From Entamoeba histolytica HM-1:IMSS (taxonomy: Eukaryota > Evosea > Mastigamoebida > Endamoebidae), in assembly GCF_000208925.1 (NCBI RefSeq), contig NW_001914884.1:49643-113642 (forward strand): DNA of 64,000 nucleotides. Direction: 5' to 3'. Positions 1-11,700 of the stretch are shown piece after piece. The notes beneath the pieces were generated by a model. It made no database searches. It was not told where the DNA came from and saw only the letters and a program-made list of their open reading frames with translations. Each line of letters starts with the position of its first letter. The stretch's first letter is position 1. The translations under genes and the position numbers were made by a program.

Positions 1-861
1 TCTATACACATCATTTTCTGTATGAAATATACCTAATCCTTCTGGATATTTATCCTTAATAATATCTATAATACATTGATGAATTAATGAATCAAATTTA
101 TATCCTATTTTTAAATGTGGACATTTTTCAATAGTATAACATATTTCTGGATGTTCAATTACTAATGGTGATTTAGATGAAATATGACTTAATACAATAT
201 CAATTATACTTCCTATTTGATATTTATTTCTTAATTGATAAATACTTTCTTCTATTTTTTGATACTTTTCTTCTTTACTCATTTCTTCTTTAAATATGTT
301 ATTTTCTATATCTAAATGTTCACTAATAGAATATGCTGACCCACTTGGTCCAATCTTTTGAATGGGTGTTAAATGAATACAATTATATCCACACTCTTTC
401 ATTGTTCTGTAATGCTCTTCCCATGTATCAATTTTTCCCATTATTTTAACAATATGTGTTTGAATTGTTAATCCATTAATTGGGATTCTTTTATTTCCAA
501 CTTGAATTTCTGGATATACATTGAAATAAATAGTCTTAATATTATTCTTTTCTTTCTTTTCTTTAATTCTTATTTTAAATACTCCTGACTTTTTAATTGA
601 AATTAAACTTTTAAATTGATACATCCCTTCTTTTGATTCACTATTTGGTTATTCTTCCTCTTTGTTTATTTATTAAATCTCAAACCTTTCTAATCTATAA
701 TATTTGCTTCCTTGAAAATTATGTTCATTACTATAATTTGTTTCAACTTCAATCTCATAAGGGTATGTTCCATATGGCACAATTATTTTGAGTATTGTCC
801 CTTTTTCAATTTTATATCCTGGACATTCGTCAGAACAATCAATACATCGGATTATTGTCAT
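1..861 (-). CDS. AGL: Glycogen debranching enzyme, N-terminal part (runs off the window)
   Basis: This is the N-terminal part of a eukaryotic glycogen debrancher (4-alpha-glucanotransferase plus amylo-1,6-glucosidase), which removes branch points during cytosolic glycogen breakdown. The first exon (861-686) has a beta-rich segment with PYGTYPYEIE. A 45-bp intron (685-641) starts GTTTGAG and ends AAATAG; joining across it keeps frame and removes the stop that otherwise ends the first exon. The second exon stays open to base 1. It carries INGLTIQTHIVKIMGKIDTW and then YNCIHLTPIQKIGPSGSAYS, the family's first TIM-barrel strand and sugar-binding loop, followed by IIDIVLSHISSKSP. The start at 861 is fixed by an in-frame stop just upstream. 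The catalytic residues and the glucosidase half lie outside the window. The family call rests on these conserved segments; the intron is inferred. Confidence 0.85.
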
Positions 862-1222
862 GGATTATTATTGATTTCTAAGATGGATTTCTGTAAGATT
901 GTCATTCCCTTTTTTAATATTTCCTTAGTTTATTTATAATTCTATTCTAGGTTTAGACTTTCATTATTTCTATTTCACTAATCTATAAGAATTAAAAGGT
1001 CTTTAAACTTAATTTCAAATATTTTTCAAATAACATAACAAAGTCTTTTGTTTCTGAATTTAAAGTATCTTGTTTATTAACTCATTCAATTCTTACTCTC
1101 ATCATTTTATTGCTTTGAGTTACTACAATCAATAATTTAAAGTTACATTCAAAAGACTAAAATAAGTTTATGTATAATAATATTAAAACAATCAGTTTGA
1201 ATTATGAATAAATTAAGTAAAA
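862..1222. other. Intergenic, between head of debrancher and tail of CstF77 gene
   Basis: A+T-rich spacer of about 360 bases. It must hold the debrancher promoter (minus strand) and the 3' flank of the CstF77 gene. No open frame, RNA gene or repeat was recognised. Confidence 0.5.
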
Positions 1223-2875
1223 TTAATTGACAAGATTATTGAGAATATCCATTAATTGAACAACATCTATTTTTCTACCACGATAAATGTTAGGAGGGGG
1301 AAGGATGTAAATAAATTCTCTAATAATGTCTTTATTCACTTCACGTTCGATTGGTTTCCATTTGAATTGAGAAAGTGATGAATCACCAGAGATTTGATGA
1401 TCATCAAACTTTTCACCAATTGAATGCATTAAATCTTCAGACATAAGAAATTGGGTTGTATCTTTTGGTTTAGGAAGATGCTTAAATTTAAGAAGAATAG
1501 CGTTTTTCATATATTGGTCAACGTCATAATCCCCATAAGTTTTTAAAGCATTTGGTATAAAACGGGAAGGTGTGATTAAATTAAGGAAACGATAATAAGA
1601 TTTAATGATAGGAAGATTATTAGGATAACGTTTTAAAGCTTCTTGAAAGAGTTTTAATGATGCAGTTTTTCTTCCAAAGATAAAATATTCAATTTCAGTT
1701 GCAGCAATAAAGGCATAAGGTTTTAAATTTGTTTGAATAGTAGTAAAGAGTTTTCTAAATTCATTAATTCTATAAGCTCGAGCAGCAATTTTTAATTTAA
1801 ATACTTGTTCTAATTCTGAGTTATTGTCTAATAATGAAAGTGCTTTTTCAGTATTTCCTTGAATCATGAAACAAAATGATTGATATAATTTTAATAATGG
1901 ACAATTAACAGCAGCTCTTCCTCTTTCAAGAAAATTGATTGCTAATTCAATATTTCCTCTTCTTTCAAAATATTGTGCACATATTATCCATGCTTGAGGA
2001 TATCTATAGAATGTTAATAACATTTTATTCATTGCATAATAAATTCTTTCTTGTCTTGCTTTCATTTGAATAGAATGTGGACAATTTTCATATTGTTTAT
2101 CTGTACCATTTGTTGTATATTTTCCATCATCATATCGTGGTTGTCCTTCTATCATACTTTCATAATTTATTGTTTCAATATATGTTAGAAGTAAACTTTT
2201 ACTTCTTATACTTTTTGATTTTGTACAATAATTAATATGATCACTTTTCTTTTGTTGTTCAATTCTATTATAATATGACGTTAATCTCATTTGACTTGAC
2301 TTTGTTGCTTCAAAAACTTGATGTTCAATTTTCTTTTCTTCTTCATCAAGTTTTTCTTCATATTCTAAAAACATTTCTTGTCGTTCATTCATTGGGATTC
2401 TTGTTAAATTATGCATTAGTATTTTCTTTGTAACTTCATTACTTCGACTTTTTGATAAAAATTCCATAAATTCTCGATATATTGTTGATGCATTTAAATC
2501 AAGTCCAACTATTTTGATTGCATACGAATATGCTCCTTCTTGAATCTTCTTGAATCGTGCTAATTCAATATCATCAATATCTTCTCTTTCTGTATCATCA
2601 TAACATGTATTAATATATTTGATATATCTCTTTGCTATCTCTACATCTGGTACTTGAACTAAACACTTTCGGAATATCTCTTCTACTTCACTATCATTAT
2701 GTCCATATTTCATTTCTAAATCAATATACTCACACCATCTATTCACTGCCGTTGGATATTCCCCTAAATATCTTTTATATAATTCTCTTCCTTGTTTTAT
2801 TTGTTCTTCATCACTAAAAAATGGTAATGCACTAAATTTACTTTCCCATGCTTCTTCATTTGGGGTATTTTGCAT
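1223..2875 (-). CDS. CSTF3: Cleavage stimulation factor CstF77 / Rna14 (HAT-repeat protein)
   Basis: This 550-residue protein is built of HAT (half-a-TPR) repeats. The N-terminal part reads WCEYIDLEMKYG, then IFRKCLVQVPDVEIAKRYIKYI and a YSYAIKIVGLDLNASTIYREF segment, matching the Suf/HAT-N region of CstF77. The middle contains RIYYAMNKMLLTFYRYPQAW, like the HAT-C dimerisation region. The family scaffolds the nuclear complex that recognises the GU-rich element and helps 3'-end cleavage and polyadenylation. It is shorter than the human protein (about 700 residues) and ends soon after a polar linker with a PPPNIYRG segment that may stand for the C-terminal monkeytail. A general HAT protein such as Utp6 is the alternative, but the N-terminal match favours CstF77. 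Confidence 0.75.
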   Translation of the reverse strand: MQNTPNEEAWESKFSALPFFSDEEQIKQGRELYKRYLGEYPTAVNRWCEYIDLEMKYGHNDSEVEEIFRKCLVQVPDVEIAKRYIKYINTCYDDTEREDIDDIELARFKKIQEGAYSYAIKIVGLDLNASTIYREFMEFLSKSRSNEVTKKILMHNLTRIPMNERQEMFLEYEEKLDEEEKKIEHQVFEATKSSQMRLTSYYNRIEQQKKSDHINYCTKSKSIRSKSLLLTYIETINYESMIEGQPRYDDGKYTTNGTDKQYENCPHSIQMKARQERIYYAMNKMLLTFYRYPQAWIICAQYFERRGNIELAINFLERGRAAVNCPLLKLYQSFCFMIQGNTEKALSLLDNNSELEQVFKLKIAARAYRINEFRKLFTTIQTNLKPYAFIAATEIEYFIFGRKTASLKLFQEALKRYPNNLPIIKSYYRFLNLITPSRFIPNALKTYGDYDVDQYMKNAILLKFKHLPKPKDTTQFLMSEDLMHSIGEKFDDHQISGDSSLSQFKWKPIEREVNKDIIREFIYILPPPNIYRGRKIDVVQLMDILNNLVN

Positions 2876-3808
2876 TCTTTTCTTCTTGTGTTTCTTCGTT
2901 CTTTTTAGTTTTCTCTTCTTTCTCTTTTTTTTTAAATTTTCTTTATAAGAATTTAAAAAATTAAAAAAATCATATTAAAAATAAAAAATTTTATTGATTT
3001 ATAGTCTAAATAATATAAGAATAAATATAAATAAAGTATTAACTAATTGTAGAGGTGCAATAATCATTACAACAATATGATATATATTATATTCCATTCA
3101 TCTAATCAATCTTTATCATAATTACTTTACCATCATCTTAAATAGAGAGAATATATGTTATTGTAATATAAATGTGTTTCATAACAAAACATAAAATGAT
3201 ATAAATAATATTAAAAGATAATAAGAATAACAAAACATATAACAACTAAAAGAAATGATGTGCTTGAAATACACAACTATTTCTGTAAATACTAAAAGAA
3301 AAGTTAAAATCATAGAACTATGAACAATCTAAATCATCAATAAAACAACAACAATATAACTATCAACAGTATTGAAAAACATGATATCTTACCAAAAAAG
3401 AAAAACAAAAGTAATAGACTGAGAAGAAGAAGAAAGAGCAATAACTAGAAAAGTGATAATAGCATTGCAAAAAACAAAGTTATGCCTTAACTCAAAAAAA
3501 AAAAAAATAACAAAGTAAAATAACATTAAGTTTTATAAAAATAATAAAGAGGAAAAACAAAGTTCAAGAGGTATCAAATAAAGTAAAGAAAAGAGATTTT
3601 TTGTCAAGTCTAATCAAAAAATAATAAAATTTTTGTGAATTATTTTTATTTAAGAAAAGAAAAAACAATTATTTTAGCAAATAAAACTATTATCTTTGTA
3701 AATAACGAAAAAAATTAAAAAAAATTGAAACAAAAATAAAAAATATTTGTTGAAATAAACAATACATAAAAAAAAGGTTTAAAATCTACAAAAAGATTCA
3801 GAGATATC
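2876..3808. other. Intergenic, divergent promoter region of CstF77 and decarboxylase
   Basis: About 930 bases of A+T-rich DNA between two divergent genes. The part next to 2876 is T-rich and the part from about 3400 to 3800 is A-rich with poly-A runs. A run reading gtttaaaatct lies about 30 bases before the decarboxylase ATG and could be its TATA-like box. No gene or RNA was recognised. Confidence 0.5.
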
Positions 3809-6355
3809 ATGGAACCATTCCCTACTCGTATTCTTGTAGTTTCTGGAGCACAAGAAGGAAGTGCTCTCTCTAGGACTATGAAAACTATTTGTGATGAAAT
3901 TTCTCGTTTAGGATCAGTTCCAGTATTTGTTAGTAATTGGCATGATGCATATGCTGAATTAAAAGAGACCATTGATATTAGTGCTATATTAGTTGATTGG
4001 GATCAAGATTATGTAAGATGTAAAGATGCTATGAAAAAGTATATTATGCCAAGACATGCACAAATCTTTGACCATAAAGTTCTTGTACTTCCTGCATCTC
4101 AAAGAGACCCATTTTGTGGTTCTAAATCACCATTAATGAAATTAGAAGCAGAAGGATATAATCTTGTTGTACCACGTTCTTATCCACAGGAAAAAATTGA
4201 TCAATTGCAAAATGTTCCAAGTTATGATGAACTTCTTAATTTCCTTGAAAAAGAAAAGCTTAAAGTTGTTCCATCACCACTTAATGTTATTCGTTCTTTT
4301 AAGTCAATTAACCGTAAAGTTTTAATATTCCTTTATACTGAGAAATTAGTTGTTGAAAGACTTCCAATTCAAGTTCTTGAATCAATTCAAGCATATATAT
4401 GGAAGAATGAAGAAACTCCACATTTTGTTGCTAAGAGAATTGTTGCTTCAAGTTATGAATATGTAGAAGATATTCTTCCACCATTCTTTAAGGCATTAGT
4501 TAAATATGTTCATAAAGGGAAATATTCATGGCATTGTCCAGGGCACATGGGTGGTGTTGCATTTCTTAGATCACCACCAGGAAAATTTTTCTTTGATTTC
4601 TTTGGAGAAAATATGTTAGCTGCTGATTTGTGTAATGCTGTTGGAGAGTTAGGAGGTTTATTAAATCACTTTGGTCCAATTGGAGATGCTGAGAAATATG
4701 CATCAAAAGTATTTGGTTCTGAATATACATATTTTGTTATGAACGGTACTTCAACAGCAAATAAAATGGTCTTTCAAGGAACTGCTGTTGCTGGAGATGT
4801 TATTGTTCTTGATAGAAATTCACATAAAAGTTCCATGCAAGCTATTATGTTAGGTAATTATAAACCAATTTATGTAACCCCTGTAAGAAACAAATATGGT
4901 ATTATTGGACCTATTCCATTCTCTGAATTTAATGTTGATTCTCTTTATAAGAAAGCTCAAAAATTACCATATATGTCTTTAGCTGATATTCAAAATGATA
5001 TCAAATTATTAGTATTAACTCAATGCACTTATGATGGTATTTGTTATAATGTTGCTAAAGTTCTTTCTAAATTACAAGAATTAGATACAAAGAATATGTT
5101 ATTTGATGAGGCTTGGTTCCCTTATGCACATTTCCATCCATTTTATGCTTCATATCATTCAATGAATAAATCTTATTTTGATAAACTTGAAGAAGACTCT
5201 TTGTTCCATGGTAGTGCTTATATCGAAGAAGATAGTGAAGATGAAGAAATTCATCGTGGACCAACTCCATCTGCCTATAAAGGAACTATTTTTGCTACAC
5301 AGTCAACACATAAAGTATTAGCTGCTTTGTCACAAGGAAGTATGGTTCATGTAAGAAATTCACCTGACCCATTCCACTTTGATCGTTTCAATACTTATTT
5401 CCAAGCAAACACTACTACATCTCCACAATACAGTTTGATTGCATCATTAGATATGTCAAGTGCTATTATGGATGTTTCAGGAGAATCAATTCTTGATGAC
5501 GTATTAAAAGAAGTTATTTCATTTAGATGTGCTATGGCACGTGTGAAAGTTGAATTTAAAGAAAGTGAAGAAGGATGGTTCTTTGGATGTTGGCAACCAA
5601 AAGACATTTTGTCAGGAAAGAAAAATATATATGACACTTCTTATTGGGTTCTTCCACCAAGTGGACCAGATGCATGGCACGGATTTCCTAATATTGGAAA
5701 GAACCAATATCTTCTTGATCCTCTTAAAGTTAACTTATTAACAGTAGATGAAGAGGCAGGTGTTGAGATTCCTGCATGTGTTGTTGTTAAATTCCTTGCA
5801 ATGAATGGAATTATTATGGAAAAAATGGGATATTATACTATGCTTTCATTATTCTCTATTGGGTCAAGAAGAGGAAAATCAGCTACTCTTGTTACGGCAT
5901 TGACTCAATTTAAGAAGTTATATGATAGTAATACTCAATTAAAATATGTGTTTACTCAAGAAAAGAATTTAGAATTTGGTAATGTTGGATTGAAAGATTT
6001 TTGTGAAATGATGAATCCCGAAATTAAGAGAATGCAAGAAATGGAGAATGAAGTTTATTCAGGAAAACTTCCTGAGGTTGCTTGTATTCCATTTAAGGCT
6101 TCATGTGCTTTAGTTGATAATAATGTAGAATGGGTTCCAGTTGAACAATTAACAGGAAGAACAAGTGCATTGTTAGTTGTTAATTATCCACCAGGAATTC
6201 CTACTGTTATGCCAGGAGAAGTTTTTGATAAGATTCATACTGACTTGATGGTTGCTCTTGCTCATTTTGGAGAAAAATGGCCAGGATATGAATTTGAAGT
6301 TCATGGATTAGTTTGCAAGAATGGAAAATACTATATTCCATGTTTGAAGCAATGA
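3809..6355 (+). CDS. PLP-dependent Orn/Lys/Arg decarboxylase (bacterial inducible type)
   Basis: This 848-residue fold-type I, group III amino acid decarboxylase converts lysine, ornithine or arginine to the diamine plus CO2. The N-terminal wing domain (about 1-135) has a response-regulator-like fold (ILVVSGAQEGSALSRTM, then ILVDWDQDY). The PLP core begins near WHCPGHMGGVAF and contains GELGGLLNHFGPIGDAE and MNGTSTANKMV. The cofactor Asp is D433 in LFDEAWF, and the Schiff-base lysine is K502 in THKVLAALSQGS. The C-terminal domain ends with VVNYPPGIPTVMPGE, typical of the family. An acidic insertion (about 480-490, EEDSEDEEIH) is unusual. Substrate cannot be told from sequence alone. The family is essentially prokaryotic (CadA/SpeF/AdiA), so ancestral lateral transfer is plausible. 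Codon use looks like its neighbours, so any transfer is old. Confidence 0.9.
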   Translation: MEPFPTRILVVSGAQEGSALSRTMKTICDEISRLGSVPVFVSNWHDAYAELKETIDISAILVDWDQDYVRCKDAMKKYIMPRHAQIFDHKVLVLPASQRDPFCGSKSPLMKLEAEGYNLVVPRSYPQEKIDQLQNVPSYDELLNFLEKEKLKVVPSPLNVIRSFKSINRKVLIFLYTEKLVVERLPIQVLESIQAYIWKNEETPHFVAKRIVASSYEYVEDILPPFFKALVKYVHKGKYSWHCPGHMGGVAFLRSPPGKFFFDFFGENMLAADLCNAVGELGGLLNHFGPIGDAEKYASKVFGSEYTYFVMNGTSTANKMVFQGTAVAGDVIVLDRNSHKSSMQAIMLGNYKPIYVTPVRNKYGIIGPIPFSEFNVDSLYKKAQKLPYMSLADIQNDIKLLVLTQCTYDGICYNVAKVLSKLQELDTKNMLFDEAWFPYAHFHPFYASYHSMNKSYFDKLEEDSLFHGSAYIEEDSEDEEIHRGPTPSAYKGTIFATQSTHKVLAALSQGSMVHVRNSPDPFHFDRFNTYFQANTTTSPQYSLIASLDMSSAIMDVSGESILDDVLKEVISFRCAMARVKVEFKESEEGWFFGCWQPKDILSGKKNIYDTSYWVLPPSGPDAWHGFPNIGKNQYLLDPLKVNLLTVDEEAGVEIPACVVVKFLAMNGIIMEKMGYYTMLSLFSIGSRRGKSATLVTALTQFKKLYDSNTQLKYVFTQEKNLEFGNVGLKDFCEMMNPEIKRMQEMENEVYSGKLPEVACIPFKASCALVDNNVEWVPVEQLTGRTSALLVVNYPPGIPTVMPGEVFDKIHTDLMVALAHFGEKWPGYEFEVHGLVCKNGKYYIPCLKQ

Positions 6356-6403
6356 ATAGAATTTATTCTTTTTCTCTTAGTTTTTTAGATCTTTTTATTT
6401 GTC

Positions 6404-6655
6404 ATGGAAGATTACCCAATACCTCGTATTGTTGATGAAAATACATTTGTTAGAGAAATTACTGCTACAGACCATATTAATAAAAGTCTTGCTGAAGCAT
6501 ATTTAAAACATTTACAAGAAACAAATCAAGAGTTTGACTCAATTGATGAAAGTGAAGAATGGGAAGATCCAATAGGAGTTTCATGTATGTCAATAATGCC
6601 AGAAGGAGAAGATACAAGAATTTATTTACATGAGGAAAAAGAAGAAAATAATTAA
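6404..6655 (+). CDS. Small acidic hypothetical protein (83 aa)
   Basis: The open frame starts 48 bases after the decarboxylase stop on the same strand. It encodes a strongly acidic protein (IDESEEWEDP; C-terminal HEEKEENN) with no membrane segment or recognised domain. Codon use is Entamoeba-like and the frame fills an otherwise compact gap, which supports it being real. Function is unknown. Confidence 0.5.
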   Translation: MEDYPIPRIVDENTFVREITATDHINKSLAEAYLKHLQETNQEFDSIDESEEWEDPIGVSCMSIMPEGEDTRIYLHEEKEENN

Positions 6656-6848
6656 AAACATTACTTTAAAAAATGAGTTGAATAATATAAGAATATTTTA
6701 TTTCTTTTAGAAGAATTACAAATAATTTAATATTTCTTTTAATTGGAAAACGATGAGTTGGTTACACGTAATTCCAAAGAAGCGTTTCACAAATAAGTCG
6801 TGTTTAGGGTTTGAAGAAAAATCTTTTTAAAATGATAATCTAATTCTT

Positions 6849-8654
6849 ATGTCTCGCAGAGGAAAGAAACAAAATAAACAAGTTCAACAACCTACTACAC
6901 CAGTTGTTTGTAATGTTCCTGTTAAAGACCAACAAATTCTTCCTCGACAATTAGAAGATTTATTAAAAGCTGCAATTAAACATTATGGAAACAGACATTT
7001 TGATAAAGCAATTGAAAACTGTGATAAAATTTTAGCACATTTCCCAAGTAATGGAGAAGCATTTTCCCTTCTTGCTGCTTGTCAGTATTCTAAAGATCCT
7101 AAAAAAGTCAATGTTGAAGATATTCTTGGACGTCTTAAAAAAGGATTAATTTATAATTTTGGAAGTAATACTTGCTGGCACTTATATGGTATTATTTTAA
7201 GAACTGAAAAACATTATGAAGAAGCTGCTAAAGCTTTTAAAAGACTTGTTTCTCTTGACAGAACTAATTTTGGAATTCAAAGAGAATTATATTGTCTTCA
7301 AGTACAAAATGGAGATTATAAAGGAGCATTTGAAACTCGTTCACTTTTATTTTCTGCACAAAGTGATATTGAAAGTAATCTTCTTGGTAGAGCTGTTGCT
7401 GCAGATTTGAATGGTCAAACTGAAGTAGCTATTGAAACAATGGAATTGCATCAAAAGAAATTCATTAATAAAAAAAGTTCTCCTAGTGATAAATCTGATA
7501 GTCTTTCATATATTATTTCTCTCTATAAACAAAAAGGAGATTATAAAACTGCTCTTAAACTTATAACTGAAAATGAACATATTCTTATTGATAAAATTAT
7601 TACTCTTGAACGTACTGCTGAACTTTATCTTCTTTTAAAAGAAAATGATAAGGCATTAGAATTATATAAGAAACTTCTTTCGATTAATAGTGATAAAATT
7701 GAATATTATTATGGTGTTGCTCATTGTTTAGGTGTTGATGTAAATAATGTTGGAAATAAAAAGAATGAATTTGTTTCATTATGTAAACAATATAGTCATC
7801 GTGATGAAGATACTGCTGCTGTTATGATTTTAAGAGCTCTTCCAGCAAATGATGAATTTATTTTGCCATTTAAGAATTGCTTAATTAAATTAATACAAAA
7901 ACATATTATTACTGTTGATAAACTCCTTCGTTGTCTATTTATGAAAGAACTTTCCTTTGAAAGTGAGAAAAAATATGATATTTATGTTAATCTTCTTGAT
8001 ACTTTAAAGAATGAATTAACTGACAATGAAGATCTTCAATTCCTCAATTTAACTAATGTACAACGATTAATTGTTAAGTCTGATATTGCACAAGCACGTA
8101 TTGTATTTGATTCAATTAAAATTGAAACGCCAACTATTGAGAATTTAATGGTTAAAGCTCGTTTACTAAAGAAAGAAAATAAATTACCAGAAGCTGCAGA
8201 GGCTATGGACGCTGCACGACAATTAGATAAATCAGATCGTTATCTTGCTAACAGAACATGTAAATATTTCATGAGATATGGTAAAGTTGAAAAAGGACTT
8301 GAAATATTTAAGTTATTTGATAGAAGCCCAGATAAGAATGATTCTCCAAATAAGTTTGATGAACGTTTGGATGATCTTGAAGTTGTTTGGTTCTTAACTG
8401 AATATGCAAACGGTTTGTATGTTGCTGAAAAGTATCCTGAAGCTGAATCTGTTGCTCATAGGGTAATCAAAGCATTTACTACTTATCAAGAAGATCTTTT
8501 TGATTTCCATTCATATATTTTCAATCGTTTCTCTGCAGACACTTACTTAGCTTGTGTAAGGTGTTGTAAAGACTATGCTAATTCTCCTTACAAAAAACGT
8601 GCAGAAAAGATACTTTCTGATATTGCTTCTAAAAAGACAGACCCTCAGGCTTAA
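6849..8654 (+). CDS. NAA15: N-terminal acetyltransferase A auxiliary subunit NAA15/NAT1
   Basis: This 601-residue TPR superhelix is the ribosome-associated scaffold of the NatA complex, which holds the catalytic subunit NAA10 and acetylates N-termini after Met removal. The sequence follows NAA15 from the first TPRs: FDKAIENCDKILAHFP, GLIYNFGSNTCWHLYGIILR, and a tract ending ELYCLQVQNGDYKGAFETRS. Late in the protein comes ARQLDKSDRYLANRTCKYFM, the family's conserved LDTADRY-like segment. It is shorter than animal orthologues (about 865), having lost the charged C-terminal region. The start ATG is followed by a basic segment (SRRGKKQNK) consistent with ribosome contact. A tail-to-tail arrangement with the IPO5 gene leaves only 93 bases between stops. 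Confidence 0.82.
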   Translation: MSRRGKKQNKQVQQPTTPVVCNVPVKDQQILPRQLEDLLKAAIKHYGNRHFDKAIENCDKILAHFPSNGEAFSLLAACQYSKDPKKVNVEDILGRLKKGLIYNFGSNTCWHLYGIILRTEKHYEEAAKAFKRLVSLDRTNFGIQRELYCLQVQNGDYKGAFETRSLLFSAQSDIESNLLGRAVAADLNGQTEVAIETMELHQKKFINKKSSPSDKSDSLSYIISLYKQKGDYKTALKLITENEHILIDKIITLERTAELYLLLKENDKALELYKKLLSINSDKIEYYYGVAHCLGVDVNNVGNKKNEFVSLCKQYSHRDEDTAAVMILRALPANDEFILPFKNCLIKLIQKHIITVDKLLRCLFMKELSFESEKKYDIYVNLLDTLKNELTDNEDLQFLNLTNVQRLIVKSDIAQARIVFDSIKIETPTIENLMVKARLLKKENKLPEAAEAMDAARQLDKSDRYLANRTCKYFMRYGKVEKGLEIFKLFDRSPDKNDSPNKFDERLDDLEVVWFLTEYANGLYVAEKYPEAESVAHRVIKAFTTYQEDLFDFHSYIFNRFSADTYLACVRCCKDYANSPYKKRAEKILSDIASKKTDPQA

Positions 8655-8747
8655 TTTCAATTAATTTTAATAAAACCTTTATTTGTTATATATCTCTTTT
8701 CTAAAAAATATAAAAAGATTTACAAAACCATCAAAAAAGAAATTAAA

Positions 8748-11700
8748 TTATGTATTTGTTGGATTACAAAGTTCTTTCAATATCTCTTGTTCTTCAGGAT
8801 TATATGAAGAAATAAGTTGATTAAAAATATCAGTTGTTGTAGTTGCCCATTGACGAATATAAAAAGAAACAATTTCTTTTGTCGTTGATGAAATATTATC
8901 AATACAACCATCAGATATTGTTCTGATTAATATATCTAAAACTCTTTTCATAGTATGAGTATTGATTATAATCACCTTCTTTGCAATTAAAGTAAACATA
9001 ATAAAAATAATTTCATCATCAAATCGAGTCAGTGGTAATACATTTAACCAATTAGACACTACTGCTTGATCAAACAATGAAGGTTCTTGTATAATACATT
9101 TCCCAAAACAAAGAATTCCAATTTCATATAAACGTTTATTTTGTTCTCTTAATTGGAACGTTTGTTGAACTATTTGAACTATTCTTGGAATAAACTCTTT
9201 TGTACTTGGATATTCAATCAATTTAGCTAAATATAATAATGTATTCTCAACACAAATTCCTTTAGAAATTCTATCTAAGAAAATTGCACTTAATTGTTTA
9301 ATCATTTCTGGTTGATTAGCAGCTGTTGAAACTGTACAAAGTATAATATCACAGAATGACATTTCTAATGGAATAATATTTTGTTTATTTAATATAGCAC
9401 ATATCTGAGGAGTTATATATTTATTAATCAGACTAACAGATAACCTTGGTTGTGTTTTACAAAGAGTAGAAATAAATATCCTTAATTGCATTCTAAAATT
9501 AGACTCTACTCTTTTTTGTTCTTTAATTCCTTCTTCTAATTCTGTTCCATCTTCCTCATTTGGTTCTCTTTGAAGTTTAGCTTCCAATTCTTCATACTGT
9601 TTTTCATCATCGACAATTCTATTACATCCATCATTAAACAAAGTATTTATCATTTGAACAATATTATCCATTGTTTGTTCTGGAATACTATTTTCTGGAC
9701 AAAAATCAATAATACAATCTAAGTAATTAAGTATTTTAGTTATAGTATCTACAAACCTTTCTTTGTTTAGTTGATCTAATATAACATTAATACAAGTTAA
9801 TACTGTTGGTAAGTTTTCTTGTTTGACTTGAATTTCATTTTTAATTTCTTTCATTTTTCCTGATTCAAGTACTTTTAATAGTTTAAATACACACTTAGCT
9901 GCTAAAGCCCTTAAATCTTCATCAAATGGATCTTGAACTAGTTTTAATACTACTTCAAGACATGGCTGAGCAAAAGGATAGAATATACTCTTTAAGTCAC
10001 TTGCAAAATCACAAATTGAATTTACAGCATTTCTTTTTTCATCAGTTAATCCAGTATGTATAGAAAATGGTTTATGATCAACATAAACATTTTTTGTGTC
10101 ATCTGTTCGTTTATCATCTTGTCCACAAATAACATTCATTTGAGCACGACTTAATACAATTTGTAATACTGTTGGAAGGAATGGAGCAAAACGTTCTTGC
10201 AAAATTTCTGCTAAACGAGTAAATGATGTTTCAACAAACCCAAATAATGAATCTTCAATTTTTATGTTTGGTAATTTTAAGACTTTATCAACTTCTTGTA
10301 AAATAATATTTCCACACTCACTACAATAATCTCCTTTTAGTTCTAATGCAATTACACTTAAACATTCAATAAGTCTTCCTTTAATTTCATAATATTCTTG
10401 ATTTGTTCCAATATTATTTAATAATGTTTTTAATACTTGAAGTACTTCTGGATAATAATGAACAAAATTAAACTTCATTTTGAGGGCAATAAATGATATT
10501 GCACATAATGCTTCAGAAATTACTTTTTTTTGGTTTGAATTCAAAAGAGATAATAGCCATTTTAATAAATCTCCAAAATATGGTTTCATCAAATTTGAGT
10601 CTATGTTATCTAATAAACAAGAAACAAAATCACATACTCTTGATACAATGCGTGGAACTGGATCTGCCAATAATTTAGCAATTATTTGAATACATGGAGA
10701 TAAGAAATTACTTCTATTCTTTTGGTCAATTGTAAATAATTTATTTATAATAATAACTGCAAGAATTCTATTTCTTGGTGATTCGTCTAAATAAAAAGGA
10801 AATATAATATTAAAAATATTCATACTTTGTTTTAGAATTGGTTTTTTTGATCCTTCAAATGACCGATAAACAAATTGTAAAAATACATGTCTTTGTTCAC
10901 AATTACCATTTGCTAATGAATAATGTTGAAAAATAAAGTTCATTGTTTGGGCAGATCCAAAAAAACTTACCATGGATGATAATCCTTCAACCCCTCTACT
11001 ATATAATATTAAATCCTCATCATTATCATTATCTTGTAACCACTCTTGTGTAACTTTTATTGTAGATACCCATAATACAATTACTTCATAAATAACATAC
11101 AACATTGTTTTATTCTGTTTGAACACTGGTGTAAACCTTTCACACATTGTTAATAAAGCATCAAATGCAGTTAATTGAACATCCTCATCATTAGAAAATT
11201 GTAAACAAACACCTGAACATAATTGAACAGTTATAGGAATATATTGAATTGCATATTCATTTTCTTCTTCAAATAATTCATCAATAGACCTTAATAAATC
11301 ACTCACAATATCATCACTAACTTTAGTATTAATAGCTTCTTGAATATATTCAACAAATGTAGGATATATTTTATAAAGGTTATTAACGTCTGCTTCAACA
11401 TCACTCGTTTGGGTTAATACTTGGAATAATTTAAATGTATCTTTTGTCCAACTAATATCATGTTTTTGTAAACCATATTGTATGATTTGAACGTATTGTT
11501 GAATTAATTGAATATATTCTTCTTTTGACTGTGAATATAAAATGTCTTCAGTTAAAATCTGAAATGCACGAATACGGTGATTAGAGTCACCATTCATAAT
11601 CCATTCAAAAATAGCTCTATGAACATCGTTCCATGGTTTTTTTAATGCTTGCATTGAAGTATAAGCTCTTCCAATAATATTAGCATATCCATTTAAAACA

